DNA of 64,000 nt from Flavobacterium urocaniciphilum (GTDB lineage: Bacteria; Bacteroidota; Bacteroidia; Flavobacteriales; Flavobacteriaceae), in contig NZ_FOEI01000002.1 of assembly GCF_900110615.1 (NCBI RefSeq), positions 62,001-126,000 on the forward strand, given 5' to 3'. The number at the start of each line of letters is the position of its first letter. Position 1 is the first letter of the stretch. This document shows, in pieces, positions 26,477 through 34,780 of this stretch. The notes under the pieces are model-generated. The model worked only from the letters and a program-made list of their open reading frames with translations. It was not told the DNA's origin and searched no databases. Both the position numbers and the translations under genes were made by a program.

Positions 26477-27469
26477 ATGACACACAACAAAACATTTTTA
26501 TTTGCAGCTGTTGCAGGGCTATTTTCGTTAACGGCTTCGGCACAAGTTAAATTTTCTGCAAAAATTACTAATAAACCTACAGATACTATTTATGTAAAGT
26601 CAAGAGGTTTTAGTCAAATGATTGTAGCTGATAAAAAAGGAAATTTCAACAGTACTTTTGAAGCAAAAGACGGAATGTATAAATTGGAAGTAGATGAGCA
26701 ATATGCAGATTTGTACTTAACGAGTAAATCAGATCTTCAAGTTGCTGTAGATTATAAAGATTTTGACAAAACAATTGCATTTAAAGGGAATGGTGCTAAT
26801 GAAAATAACTTTTTAGCTAAAAGAACTTTATCTGATGAAGATGCTCAAATTGAAGAGTTGATGAAAGTTTCTACTGAAGAAGAATTAAATGCTGGAGTTA
26901 AAAAATTTAAAGATGGAATATTCAATTCTATGCCTGCTAATTTAGATGCAACTTTTGCAGCTAGGTTTAAAGAAACTACTGAGAAAGAATTATTTGGATT
27001 AACTCAATATTTAAAAGGAAGTTTAGAAGTAAAAAAATTAAACGGTTCTGCTTCTCCAACATTTAAATATGAAAACCATAAAGGTGGATTTACTTCTTTA
27101 GAAGATTTAAAAGGGAAATTTGTTTATGTTGATGTTTGGGCAACTTGGTGTGGACCTTGTCGTCAAGAAATTCCTTTTTTACAAAAAACAGAACAAGCTT
27201 ATCATGGGAAAAACATCGAGTTTGTAAGTATTTCAATTGATGAGCAAATCAATAGAGAAAAATGGAATAAGTTTGTAACAGATAAAAATTTAGGTGGAAT
27301 CCAATTATTAGCAGATAAAGATTGGAAATCTGATTTTGTTCAAGGATATAAAATTAACGGTATTCCAAGATTTATTTTAATCGGACCTGATGGAAAAATT
27401 GTTAATGCAGATGCACCTAGACCATCTTCACCAGAATTAGTAACTTTATTAGATACGGTTTTAAAGTAG
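26477..27469 (+). CDS. TlpA-like thioredoxin, periplasmic, with DUF4369-like N-terminus
   Basis: 330 residues with a signal peptide (about 1-22, cut after TASA). Residues about 23-115 form a beta-rich DUF4369-like domain with YKLEVDEQYADLYL. The C-terminal part (about 190-330) is a thioredoxin fold with the active site WATWCGPCRQEIPFL and the cis-proline region INGIPRFILIGPDG. It probably acts in the periplasm as a disulfide reductase, perhaps for cytochrome c or extracytoplasmic proteins; the partner is unknown. Monocistronic, between aspS and asd. Confidence 0.88.
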   Translation: MTHNKTFLFAAVAGLFSLTASAQVKFSAKITNKPTDTIYVKSRGFSQMIVADKKGNFNSTFEAKDGMYKLEVDEQYADLYLTSKSDLQVAVDYKDFDKTIAFKGNGANENNFLAKRTLSDEDAQIEELMKVSTEEELNAGVKKFKDGIFNSMPANLDATFAARFKETTEKELFGLTQYLKGSLEVKKLNGSASPTFKYENHKGGFTSLEDLKGKFVYVDVWATWCGPCRQEIPFLQKTEQAYHGKNIEFVSISIDEQINREKWNKFVTDKNLGGIQLLADKDWKSDFVQGYKINGIPRFILIGPDGKIVNADAPRPSSPELVTLLDTVLK

Positions 27470-27554
27470 AAATTGTTAGAATTAATAATTTGTTTTAAAA
27501 ACAACAGATTGTTAAATTAAACAAATTTTGTTAAAAAAGTTAGTGAAATTTTAT

Positions 27555-27562
27555 TAATTTTG
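27555..27562 (+). promoter_or_regulatory. asd: -7 element before asd
   Basis: TAATTTTG matches TAnnTTTG exactly, 26 nt before the ATG. The nearest TTTG upstream (27527-27530) is 24 nt away, slightly long. Confidence 0.55.
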
Positions 27563-27588
27563 CGCTTTCAAATTAAAATAAATAAAAA

Positions 27589-28578
27589 ATGAGAGTAGCC
27601 GTAGTAGGAGCCACTGGTATGGTGGGTGAAGTAATGCTACAAGTGTTAGCAGAAAGAAATTTTCCAGTAACTGAATTAATTCCTGTAGCTTCAGAGAAAT
27701 CAGTTGGTAAAGAAATTGAATACAAAGGAAAAACTTATAAGGTAGTTGGTTTACAAACGGCAGTTGATATGAAAGCAGATATCGCTTTATTTTCTGCTGG
27801 AGGAGAAACTTCAAAAGAATGGGCACCTAAATTTGCTGCAGCTGGAACAACAGTAATTGATAATTCTTCAGCATGGAGAATGGATGAAACTAAGAAATTA
27901 ATCGTTCCAGAAATTAATGCTTCAGAATTAACAAAAGAAGATAAAATTATCGCTAATCCAAACTGTTCAACTATTCAAATGGTTATGGCTTTAGCTCCAT
28001 TGCATAAAAAATACGATATTAAAAGAATAGTTGTTTCTACTTACCAATCAATTACTGGTACGGGTGTAAAAGCAGTGAGACAATTAGAAAATGAATATGC
28101 TGGTGCTTCTGGTGAAATGGCTTATAAATACCAAATTCACAGAAATGCAATTCCTCAATGTGATGTTTTTGAAGAGAACGATTACACGAAAGAAGAAATG
28201 AAATTAGTTCGTGAAACTCAAAAAATTCTTGGAGATAAAACAATCGCTGTTACAGCTACTGCAGTTAGAATTCCAGTTGTTGGTGGACACAGTGAAGCGG
28301 TAAATGTTGAGTTCGAAAATGATTTTGAAGTAAGCGAAGTTCGTTCTATTTTAAGTCAAACTCCTGGAGTTACAGTACAAGATAATGTGGATACATTTAC
28401 ATTCCCAATGCCTTTTTATTCTCAAGGTAAAGACGATGTATTTGTAGGTAGAATTCGTAGAGATGGAAGTCAACCAAATTCATTAAACATGTGGATTGTT
28501 GCTGATAATTTACGTAAAGGTGCTGCTACAAACACGATTCAAATTGCAGAGTATTTAGTGGCGAATAATTTGGTTTAA
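27589..28578 (+). CDS. asd: Aspartate-semialdehyde dehydrogenase
   Basis: A 329-residue NADPH enzyme that reduces aspartyl phosphate to aspartate semialdehyde, the branch to lysine/diaminopimelate, threonine and methionine. N-terminal VAVVGATGMVGEVML is the nucleotide-binding loop; the catalytic Cys lies in IANPNCSTIQMV; VSTYQSITGTGVKAV and the substrate His in VVGGHSEAVNVEF are present. Ends in a strong terminator, so it is probably monocistronic. Confidence 0.95.
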   Translation: MRVAVVGATGMVGEVMLQVLAERNFPVTELIPVASEKSVGKEIEYKGKTYKVVGLQTAVDMKADIALFSAGGETSKEWAPKFAAAGTTVIDNSSAWRMDETKKLIVPEINASELTKEDKIIANPNCSTIQMVMALAPLHKKYDIKRIVVSTYQSITGTGVKAVRQLENEYAGASGEMAYKYQIHRNAIPQCDVFEENDYTKEEMKLVRETQKILGDKTIAVTATAVRIPVVGGHSEAVNVEFENDFEVSEVRSILSQTPGVTVQDNVDTFTFPMPFYSQGKDDVFVGRIRRDGSQPNSLNMWIVADNLRKGAATNTIQIAEYLVANNLV

Positions 28579-28598
28579 ATTCAAAACAAATAATATTA

Positions 28599-28625
28599 AA
28601 AGAGCTTTTTTAAAGCTCTTTTTTT
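28599..28625 (+). terminator. asd: Terminator of asd
   Basis: AAAGAGCTTT (28599-28608) and AAAGCTCTTT (28612-28621), perfect 10-bp stem with a TTT loop, followed by T residues. Confidence 0.85.
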
Positions 28626-28661
28626 ATGGTTTTTTTTAACATTTTTTCGAAAATAAAACAG

Positions 28662-28669
28662 TATTTTCG
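28662..28669 (+). promoter_or_regulatory. -7 element before the His/Cys-rich protein
   Basis: TATTTTCG, one mismatch from TAnnTTTG, 4 nt before the ATG at 28674. The short distance suggests a very short leader, or that translation begins at one of the later ATGs. Confidence 0.35.
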
Positions 28670-28673
28670 CATC

Positions 28674-29015
28674 ATGAAGGTTTCAAAAATTCAACTAAAA
28701 ATAAATGTCGTAATGGCTTTGGCAATATTATTTGCTATTTGCTATCAGTCGTTGCATATTTTTATGGATAATGAACATCATCATTTACATGAAGAAGTTG
28801 TTTTTAAACATTCTTCTAAAACTCAAGTTTCAGTAGATAACCATGAAGATTGTCCGATTTGTGATTTCGAATTCGCGGCCTTTTTATCGGAAGATATCTA
28901 TGTGTTAAATCTATTCGTACCACAACCTAAATTTCATTTTTCTGACGCTTACGAGTCTATCGTAAAAGAAAAAGAATTTTTATTTTACTCGCATCGAGGT
29001 CCACCTGTAGTTTAA
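28674..29015 (+). CDS. Small exported His/Cys-motif protein, probably metal-related
   Basis: 113 residues from ATG 28674. A hydrophobic segment (about 12-28, VVMALAILFAICYQ) is a signal peptide or anchor. It is followed by a histidine cluster NEHHHLHEE and then NHEDCPICDFEF, which together look like a metal site. The C-terminus ends SHRGPPVV. I do not know the family with certainty; small Bacteroidota proteins of this kind often precede TonB receptors, and it recalls DUF2946-type metal-linked proteins. It lies 145 nt upstream of a TonB receptor on the same strand, so a periplasmic metal sensor or carrier role is inferred. Confidence 0.65.
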   Translation: MKVSKIQLKINVVMALAILFAICYQSLHIFMDNEHHHLHEEVVFKHSSKTQVSVDNHEDCPICDFEFAAFLSEDIYVLNLFVPQPKFHFSDAYESIVKEKEFLFYSHRGPPVV

Positions 29016-29160
29016 ATTTTAGTATTTCTGATTTGTCTTTCTTAACATATTGAAGTGACTATCAGAAACCCATTTTAATCGGCAATCGAATATTTCTAAT
29101 GTTTGTTGGAATATCTCGAAAACGATTTAATTCTATTCAATTTAAACTTTTACTTACACA

Positions 29161-31371
29161 ATGAAAAAATATATTTTTCTCATCATATTGATGGGATTTA
29201 CAGCTATGGGATTGGCTCAGAATTCAATTTCTGGAGTGATTAAAAACGAAAACAATGAAGTACTTTCAAATGTTGAAGTACTTGTTTCAGATGCTGCCAT
29301 TCAAACTAAATCAAATGAAAATGGGTTGTTTGAACTTAAAAATTTACCAATTGGGAAAATTACCTTAATCTTTAAAAAAGAAAATTTTGAAATTAAATCC
29401 GAAGAAATTGCAATCGGTAAACAAGAGCAAAAAATAATGGTAGTGGTTTTAGAGGAAGAAGCACATCATATTGATGAAATATTGGTGTCATCTATCTTTA
29501 ATAAAACACAAAATGAAAATGTAGTTAAAATTGACCACATCAATTTGAAAAACATTCAAAATGAAGGAGCTATAAATCTTTCAGACGCTATTGCAACTAA
29601 TCCAGGTGTAAATGTAGTTTCAACTGGTGTTTCAATTGGAAAACCTGTTATTCGAGGTTTAAGTGGGAATCGAGTGTTAACGTATACACAAGGAATCCGT
29701 TTGGAAAATCAACAATTTGGAGAAGAACATGGTTTAGGTTTAAATGCCAACGGACAAGAAAGTGTAGAAATAATAAAAGGTCCAGCGTCTTTATTATACG
29801 GTTCGGATGCTATGGGCGGCGTTTTGTTTTTCAATCCTGAAAAATATGCAGCTAATAATCAAACGGAATTTTCTGTAAATCAAGTAGTAAATAGTAATAC
29901 GCAAGGTTCAAATAGTTCAGTAACTTTAAAGACTTCAGAAGATAAATTTAAGTTTTTAGTCCAAAATAATTACACCACTCACGCCGATTATCAAACGCCA
30001 AATGGTGAAACAGTTGTGAATACACGTTTTATCGAAAAAGATTTTAAAGTCGGAACATCTTATGCAACGTCTCGTTATGTAGCCGATTTTCGATACAATT
30101 ATAACGATTTGAATTTAGGTTTGCCAGAAGAAGACATTGAAGATGCTCGATTTAGAACACCTTTATATCCGAGTCAGAAAATTGAAAATCATTTACTAAG
30201 TTTTAATCAGAAAGTGTTTTTCAAAAATTCTAAATTAGAAGCAACGGCTGGTTATGTTTTTAATAATCGAAAAGAATTAGAAGCAGCAGACGAAGTGGCT
30301 TTGTTTATGAAATTAAAAACGTTCAACTATAATGTGAGATATTATTTGCCTGATTTTGGGAAGTTCGAAACAATCATTGGTTTTCAAGGAATGAATCAGG
30401 AAAATAGAAATTTCGGAGAAGAACGATTGATTCCAAATGCGAAAATTTCAGATATTGGTTTCTTCGGAACTTCACAATATAAAATGGAGAAAAGTTTGTT
30501 GCAATTTGGTGTGCGATACGATTTCAGAATCGTTAATATTCATGAATTTGGTGAAATCGGTACAGAAGGATCTTTTCAAAAATTAGATAAAAATTTCGAG
30601 AGTATTAATGCTTCTGTCGGATTCAAAACGGAAATAACAGAGAAAATTACATCTCGAATTAACATTGCTACAGGTTTCAGAGCGCCAAACTTATCAGAAT
30701 TGTCATCCAACGGTGTGCATGAAGGAAGTAATCGTTACGAAATTGGGAATCCAAATTTAAAAAATGAGCAGAATTTTCAAGTCGATTTGAATGTCGATTA
30801 TAATGCCGAACATTTCGATTTTTTTGCGAATGGATTTTATAACAGCATTAATAATTATATTTTTATTGCACCAAACGGCAACACCATTGATGATAATTTT
30901 GTGTACGACTATTTGCAAAATAATGCTGCTTTATTTGGAGGAGAAACGGGTATTCACTTGCATTTACATGAAATCGATTGGTTGCACATGACTAGCAGTT
31001 ACGAAATGGTTATTGGTAAATTAGATAACAAGATGAATTTACCTTTAATTCCAGCCAATCAATGGAAAAACAATTTTAGAGCAAATTTTAACGTTTCGAA
31101 AAATATAAAAAACAGCTTTGTTTTCTTGCAAGCCAATTACACGTTCAACCAAAATAATGTGAGCGAATTCGAAACAAAAACAGGTAATTATTTATTGCTT
31201 TCTTCAGGAATTGGAACGGATATCGAATTGAAAAAATCAAATTTCAATGTGTATCTAACGGCTACAAATCTTTTAAACAAAGAATACATTGCTCATTTAT
31301 CTCGTTTAAAAGCAGACGGAATTTATAATATGGGAAGAAATATAGTTTTAGGTGTAAACTTTAAATTATAG
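29161..31371 (+). CDS. TonB-dependent outer membrane receptor
   Basis: 736 residues. Signal peptide 1-19 (ends GLAQ), a carboxypeptidase-regulatory-like domain (about 22-100, ISGVIKNENNEVLSNVEV), plug domain (about 110-225, with PVIRGLSGNRVLTYTQGIR and IIKGPASLLYGSDAMGGV), then a 22-strand barrel ending in LGVNFKL with a terminal aromatic/hydrophobic pattern. His-containing stretches (EEHGLGLNANG, HLHLHEIDWLH) resemble zinc/copper receptors of the ZnuD type, but the substrate is inferred. Neighbouring His/Cys protein supports metal import. Energy comes from TonB-ExoBD, not encoded here. Confidence 0.88.
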   Translation: MKKYIFLIILMGFTAMGLAQNSISGVIKNENNEVLSNVEVLVSDAAIQTKSNENGLFELKNLPIGKITLIFKKENFEIKSEEIAIGKQEQKIMVVVLEEEAHHIDEILVSSIFNKTQNENVVKIDHINLKNIQNEGAINLSDAIATNPGVNVVSTGVSIGKPVIRGLSGNRVLTYTQGIRLENQQFGEEHGLGLNANGQESVEIIKGPASLLYGSDAMGGVLFFNPEKYAANNQTEFSVNQVVNSNTQGSNSSVTLKTSEDKFKFLVQNNYTTHADYQTPNGETVVNTRFIEKDFKVGTSYATSRYVADFRYNYNDLNLGLPEEDIEDARFRTPLYPSQKIENHLLSFNQKVFFKNSKLEATAGYVFNNRKELEAADEVALFMKLKTFNYNVRYYLPDFGKFETIIGFQGMNQENRNFGEERLIPNAKISDIGFFGTSQYKMEKSLLQFGVRYDFRIVNIHEFGEIGTEGSFQKLDKNFESINASVGFKTEITEKITSRINIATGFRAPNLSELSSNGVHEGSNRYEIGNPNLKNEQNFQVDLNVDYNAEHFDFFANGFYNSINNYIFIAPNGNTIDDNFVYDYLQNNAALFGGETGIHLHLHEIDWLHMTSSYEMVIGKLDNKMNLPLIPANQWKNNFRANFNVSKNIKNSFVFLQANYTFNQNNVSEFETKTGNYLLLSSGIGTDIELKKSNFNVYLTATNLLNKEYIAHLSRLKADGIYNMGRNIVLGVNFKL

Positions 31372-31375
31372 CCGT

Positions 31376-31383
31376 TATATTTG
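31376..31383 (+). promoter_or_regulatory. -7 element before the prolyl oligopeptidase
   Basis: TATATTTG matches TAnnTTTG exactly, 23 nt before the ATG, and begins 4 nt after the TonB receptor stop. No TTG at the expected -33. Confidence 0.5.
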
Positions 31384-31406
31384 TAAAACAACAAAAACTA
31401 CTAAAT

Positions 31407-33509
31407 ATGAGAAGAACAATTCTTTTTGCAACTTTAATTAGTTCAATATCAATTATGGCTCAGAATAAAATTAAGTATCCTGTAACCAAAAAAATAGATC
31501 ATAAAGATGTGTATTTTGGTACTGAGATTAATGATGTATATCGTTGGTTAGAAGACGATAGAAGTAAGGAGACTGAAAATTGGGTGAAAGCTCAAAATGT
31601 GGTGACTTATAAATATTTAGACCAAATTCCATTCAGAAAACAAATTAAAGAAAGAATGGAAAAATTGTGGAATTACGAAAAAATTTCTGCACCATTTGTA
31701 GAAGGGAAATACACGTATTTTTATAAAAATAACGGATTGCAAAATCAATCGGTTTTATATCGAAAAGATGTGTCTGGAAAAGAAGAAATATTTTTAGATC
31801 CAAATACATTTTCAAAAGACGGAACTACTTCTTTAGCAGGAATAAATTTTACTCAAGATGGAAGTTTAGTGGCATATCAAATTTCGGAAGCAGGTTCGGA
31901 TTGGAGAAAGGTTATTGTTTTAAATGCTGTTACTAAAGAAAAAATAGGTGAAACATTAGTAGATGTAAAATTCAGTGGAATTTCTTGGTTCAAAAATGAA
32001 GGGTTTTATTATTCAAGTTATGATAAACCATTAGGTAGTGAATTATCTGCTAAAACAGATCAACATAAATTATATTATCACAAATTAGGTACGAAGCAAA
32101 CAGAAGATAAAGTTGTTTTTGGTGGCGATAAAAAAAGAAGATATGTTGGCGGTCAAGTTACAGAAGACAATAGGTATTTAGTTATTACGGCTGCGAATGC
32201 AACAAGTTCTAATGAATTATATGTGGTTGATTTATCTAATGAAAAATTTGAAATCAAAACGATTGTTGACTCTATGGATTTCGATTATGATTTTATAGAT
32301 AATAAAGGAAGCATGTTGTATTTTGTTACTAATAATAATGCGCCTAATAAAAAATTAATCATTATTGATGCTAATAATTCAGAAGCATCCAATTGGATAA
32401 AAGTTATTCCAGAAACTGAAAATGTTTTATCGGTAACAACTGGTGGTGGATATATTTTTGCTAATTACATGAAAGATGCCATTTCTGTTGTAAAACAATA
32501 CGATTATGAAGGTTCGTTAATTAGTGAAGTAAATTTACCAGGTATTGGAACAGCATCTGGTTTTGGTGGGAAGAAAGAAGAGAAAATAGTGTACTACACG
32601 TTTATGAATTATATTACTCCTAGTTCTATTTATACATTTGATGTGAAAACAGGTAAATCTGCGTTATATCAAAAACCAAAAGTTGATTTTAAATCGGAAG
32701 ATTATGAGTCAAAACAAGTGTTTTATACTTCTAAAGATGGGACACAAGTTCCTATGATTATTACGTATAAAAAAGGAACAAAATTAAACGGGAAAAACCC
32801 AACTATTTTATATGGTTATGGCGGTTTTAATGTAAGCTTAACGCCTTCATTTAGTATTGCTAATGCAGTATGGTTAGAAAATGGAGGAATTTACGCTGTT
32901 GCGAATTTACGTGGTGGAGGTGAATATGGAAAAGAATGGCACAATGGTGGAATTCAAATGAAGAAACAGAATGTTTTTGATGATTTTATTGCTGCTGCAG
33001 AATTCTTAATTGCTCAAAAATATACTTCTTCTAAATTTTTAGCTATTAAGGGAGGTTCAAATGGAGGTTTACTAGTTGGAGCAACTATGTTACAACGTCC
33101 AGATTTATTTAAAGTTGCTTTACCAGCGGTTGGAGTTTTAGATATGTTGCGTTATCATACTTTTACAGCCGGAGCTGGTTGGGCTTATGATTATGGAACT
33201 TCGGAGCAAAGCAAAGAAATGTTCAATTATATTAAAGGATATTCGCCTGTTCACAATGTGAAAGAAGAATCATATCCTGCAACATTAGTTACCACAGGAG
33301 ATCATGATGATAGAGTAGTACCAGCACATAGTTTTAAATTTGCTGCTGAATTACAAGACAAGCAAAAAGGTACAAATCCGGTATTAATTCGTATTGATGT
33401 TAATGCAGGTCATGGTGCTGGAAAATCTACTGATGCAATTATTAATGAACAAGTAGATATGCAAGCCTTTACATTATTCAATATGGGAATTAAAATGTTT
33501 GTGAAATAA
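31407..33509 (+). CDS. Prolyl oligopeptidase (S9A), exported
   Basis: 700 residues with a signal peptide (about 1-18, ends MAQ). Residues about 25-420 form the beta-propeller gate, beginning IKYPVTKKIDHKDVYFG and DVYRWLEDDRS, diagnostic for prolyl endopeptidases. The C-terminal alpha/beta hydrolase has the full triad: S551 in GGSNGG, D635 in GDHDDRVVP and H669 in NAGHGAGKS. It cleaves after proline in short peptides and probably works in the periplasm. Ends in a hairpin shared with the convergent gene. Confidence 0.93.
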   Translation: MRRTILFATLISSISIMAQNKIKYPVTKKIDHKDVYFGTEINDVYRWLEDDRSKETENWVKAQNVVTYKYLDQIPFRKQIKERMEKLWNYEKISAPFVEGKYTYFYKNNGLQNQSVLYRKDVSGKEEIFLDPNTFSKDGTTSLAGINFTQDGSLVAYQISEAGSDWRKVIVLNAVTKEKIGETLVDVKFSGISWFKNEGFYYSSYDKPLGSELSAKTDQHKLYYHKLGTKQTEDKVVFGGDKKRRYVGGQVTEDNRYLVITAANATSSNELYVVDLSNEKFEIKTIVDSMDFDYDFIDNKGSMLYFVTNNNAPNKKLIIIDANNSEASNWIKVIPETENVLSVTTGGGYIFANYMKDAISVVKQYDYEGSLISEVNLPGIGTASGFGGKKEEKIVYYTFMNYITPSSIYTFDVKTGKSALYQKPKVDFKSEDYESKQVFYTSKDGTQVPMIITYKKGTKLNGKNPTILYGYGGFNVSLTPSFSIANAVWLENGGIYAVANLRGGGEYGKEWHNGGIQMKKQNVFDDFIAAAEFLIAQKYTSSKFLAIKGGSNGGLLVGATMLQRPDLFKVALPAVGVLDMLRYHTFTAGAGWAYDYGTSEQSKEMFNYIKGYSPVHNVKEESYPATLVTTGDHDDRVVPAHSFKFAAELQDKQKGTNPVLIRIDVNAGHGAGKSTDAIINEQVDMQAFTLFNMGIKMFVK

Positions 33510-33546
33510 AATAAAAAAGGCTGCCATTTGGCAGCCTTTTTTATTT
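33509..33546. terminator. Bidirectional terminator between convergent genes
   Basis: A 17-bp stem (33509-33525 with 33530-33546, core GGCTGCC/GGCAGCC, loop ATTT), A run on the left and T run on the right. The stop codons of both flanking genes lie at its base. Confidence 0.9.
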
Positions 33547-34339
33547 AAAAATTATCTCCGTCTAGTAATCTACCTACACCACCTAATAAACTTCCTTCTT
33601 CTTTACCACCACCATTTTGTGGAGCGTTGGCTAGGATTCTACCGGCAAGTCGGCTAAAAGGTAACGATTGAATATATACTGTTCCAGGTCCGCGTAAAGT
33701 TGCATAAAACATTCCTTCTCCACCAAATATGGTGTTTTTTACACCACCTACAAATTCGATGTCGAAATCTACATCTTGAGTATAACCTACTACACAACCG
33801 GTGTCAATTCGCATAACTTCACCTGGTGCTAATACTTTTTTAGCTAAAGTTCCACCCGAATGAACGAACGCCATTCCGTCACCTTCAATTTTTTGCATGA
33901 TGAAACCTTCACCTCCAAATAAGGCACGTCCGATTTTTTTAGAAAATTCAATTCCAACGGAAACACCTTTGGCTGCACATAAAAAGGCATCTTTCTGACA
34001 AATAAATTTTCCGTTATATTCTCTTAAATCAATTGGAATTATTTTCCCTGGATAAGGAGATGCGAATGAAACTTTCTTTTTACCTACTCCTTGATTTTGA
34101 AAAGCGGTCATAAATAAACTTTCACCTGTTAAAACTCTTTTTCCAGCTGAAAGTAATTTTCCCATGAAACCTGTTTGTTGTGTGCTTCCATCTCCAAAAA
34201 TGGTTTCCATTTTAATGCCATCTTCCATCATCATGAAACCGCCAGCTTCGGCAACTACTACTTCTTGTGGATCTAATTCAATTTCCACATATTGCATTTC
34301 TTCACCATAAATATGGTAATCTATTTCGTGTGCTATCAT
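33545..34339 (-). CDS. TIGR00266/AIM24 family protein
   Basis: 264 residues, matching the AIM24-like beta-roll family: QYVEIELDPQEVVVAEAGGFMMME near the start, GESLFMTAFQN, GFIMQKIEGDGMAFVHSGG, and GGEGMFYATLRGPGTVYIQSLPF near the end. No signal peptide. The bacterial role is not established; yeast AIM24 is a mitochondrial protein. The GGGKEEGSLLGG tail is glycine rich. Monocistronic by appearance. Confidence 0.85.
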   Translation of the reverse strand: MIAHEIDYHIYGEEMQYVEIELDPQEVVVAEAGGFMMMEDGIKMETIFGDGSTQQTGFMGKLLSAGKRVLTGESLFMTAFQNQGVGKKKVSFASPYPGKIIPIDLREYNGKFICQKDAFLCAAKGVSVGIEFSKKIGRALFGGEGFIMQKIEGDGMAFVHSGGTLAKKVLAPGEVMRIDTGCVVGYTQDVDFDIEFVGGVKNTIFGGEGMFYATLRGPGTVYIQSLPFSRLAGRILANAPQNGGGKEEGSLLGGVGRLLDGDNF

Positions 34340-34454
34340 TTTTTTACATTTTTTGATTTGCTAATAAGTAGAATAAATTTAAAAAATGTTACTCTTATAA
34401 ATAAAAAAGTCAAGAATAAATTTACTCTTGACCTTTCATAAATATAAAAAAAAA

Positions 34455-34769
34455 TTACTTTAAGAATTCGGATAGTTTTATTGTTTTACCACAATGTTCA
34501 GATTCTATTTTGAAAATAACATCTCCTTTTTTTCCTTCATTTGCCCAACGAACTTCTTTGCCAATATTACAACCAATACTCGTTTTGGAACCTTTGTTTA
34601 AACTAACAAATCCAGTTCCAGTATGAATACTCACTTTGTCTTTTGTGTCGTTAATTAACGAAAAACTACTTTCAATTGATTTGGAATTAAGGTAAACATT
34701 TGACTCTTTAATATTCACAATATTTAATCCAATTATAGAACAGTAAATGCTAAGTAAAATGATTTTCAT
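34455..34769 (-). CDS. Small exported protein of unknown function
   Basis: 104 residues. A hydrophobic start (residues 2-17) looks like a signal peptide. The mature part is a short beta-rich sequence with two Cys (SIGCNIGKEV and ESEHCGKTI) that could form a disulfide in the periplasm. I recognise no family. It begins 11 nt after the T9SS protein gene on the same strand, so it is probably co-transcribed with it. Confidence 0.6.
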   Translation of the reverse strand: MKIILLSIYCSIIGLNIVNIKESNVYLNSKSIESSFSLINDTKDKVSIHTGTGFVSLNKGSKTSIGCNIGKEVRWANEGKKGDVIFKIESEHCGKTIKLSEFLK

Positions 34770-34780
34770 AATCTTAAATT

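Noticed and set aside
28662-29160. TonB receptor and His/Cys protein as one gene with a frameshift
   Set aside because: The small protein has its own stop and a normal C-terminus, and the receptor has its own signal peptide.
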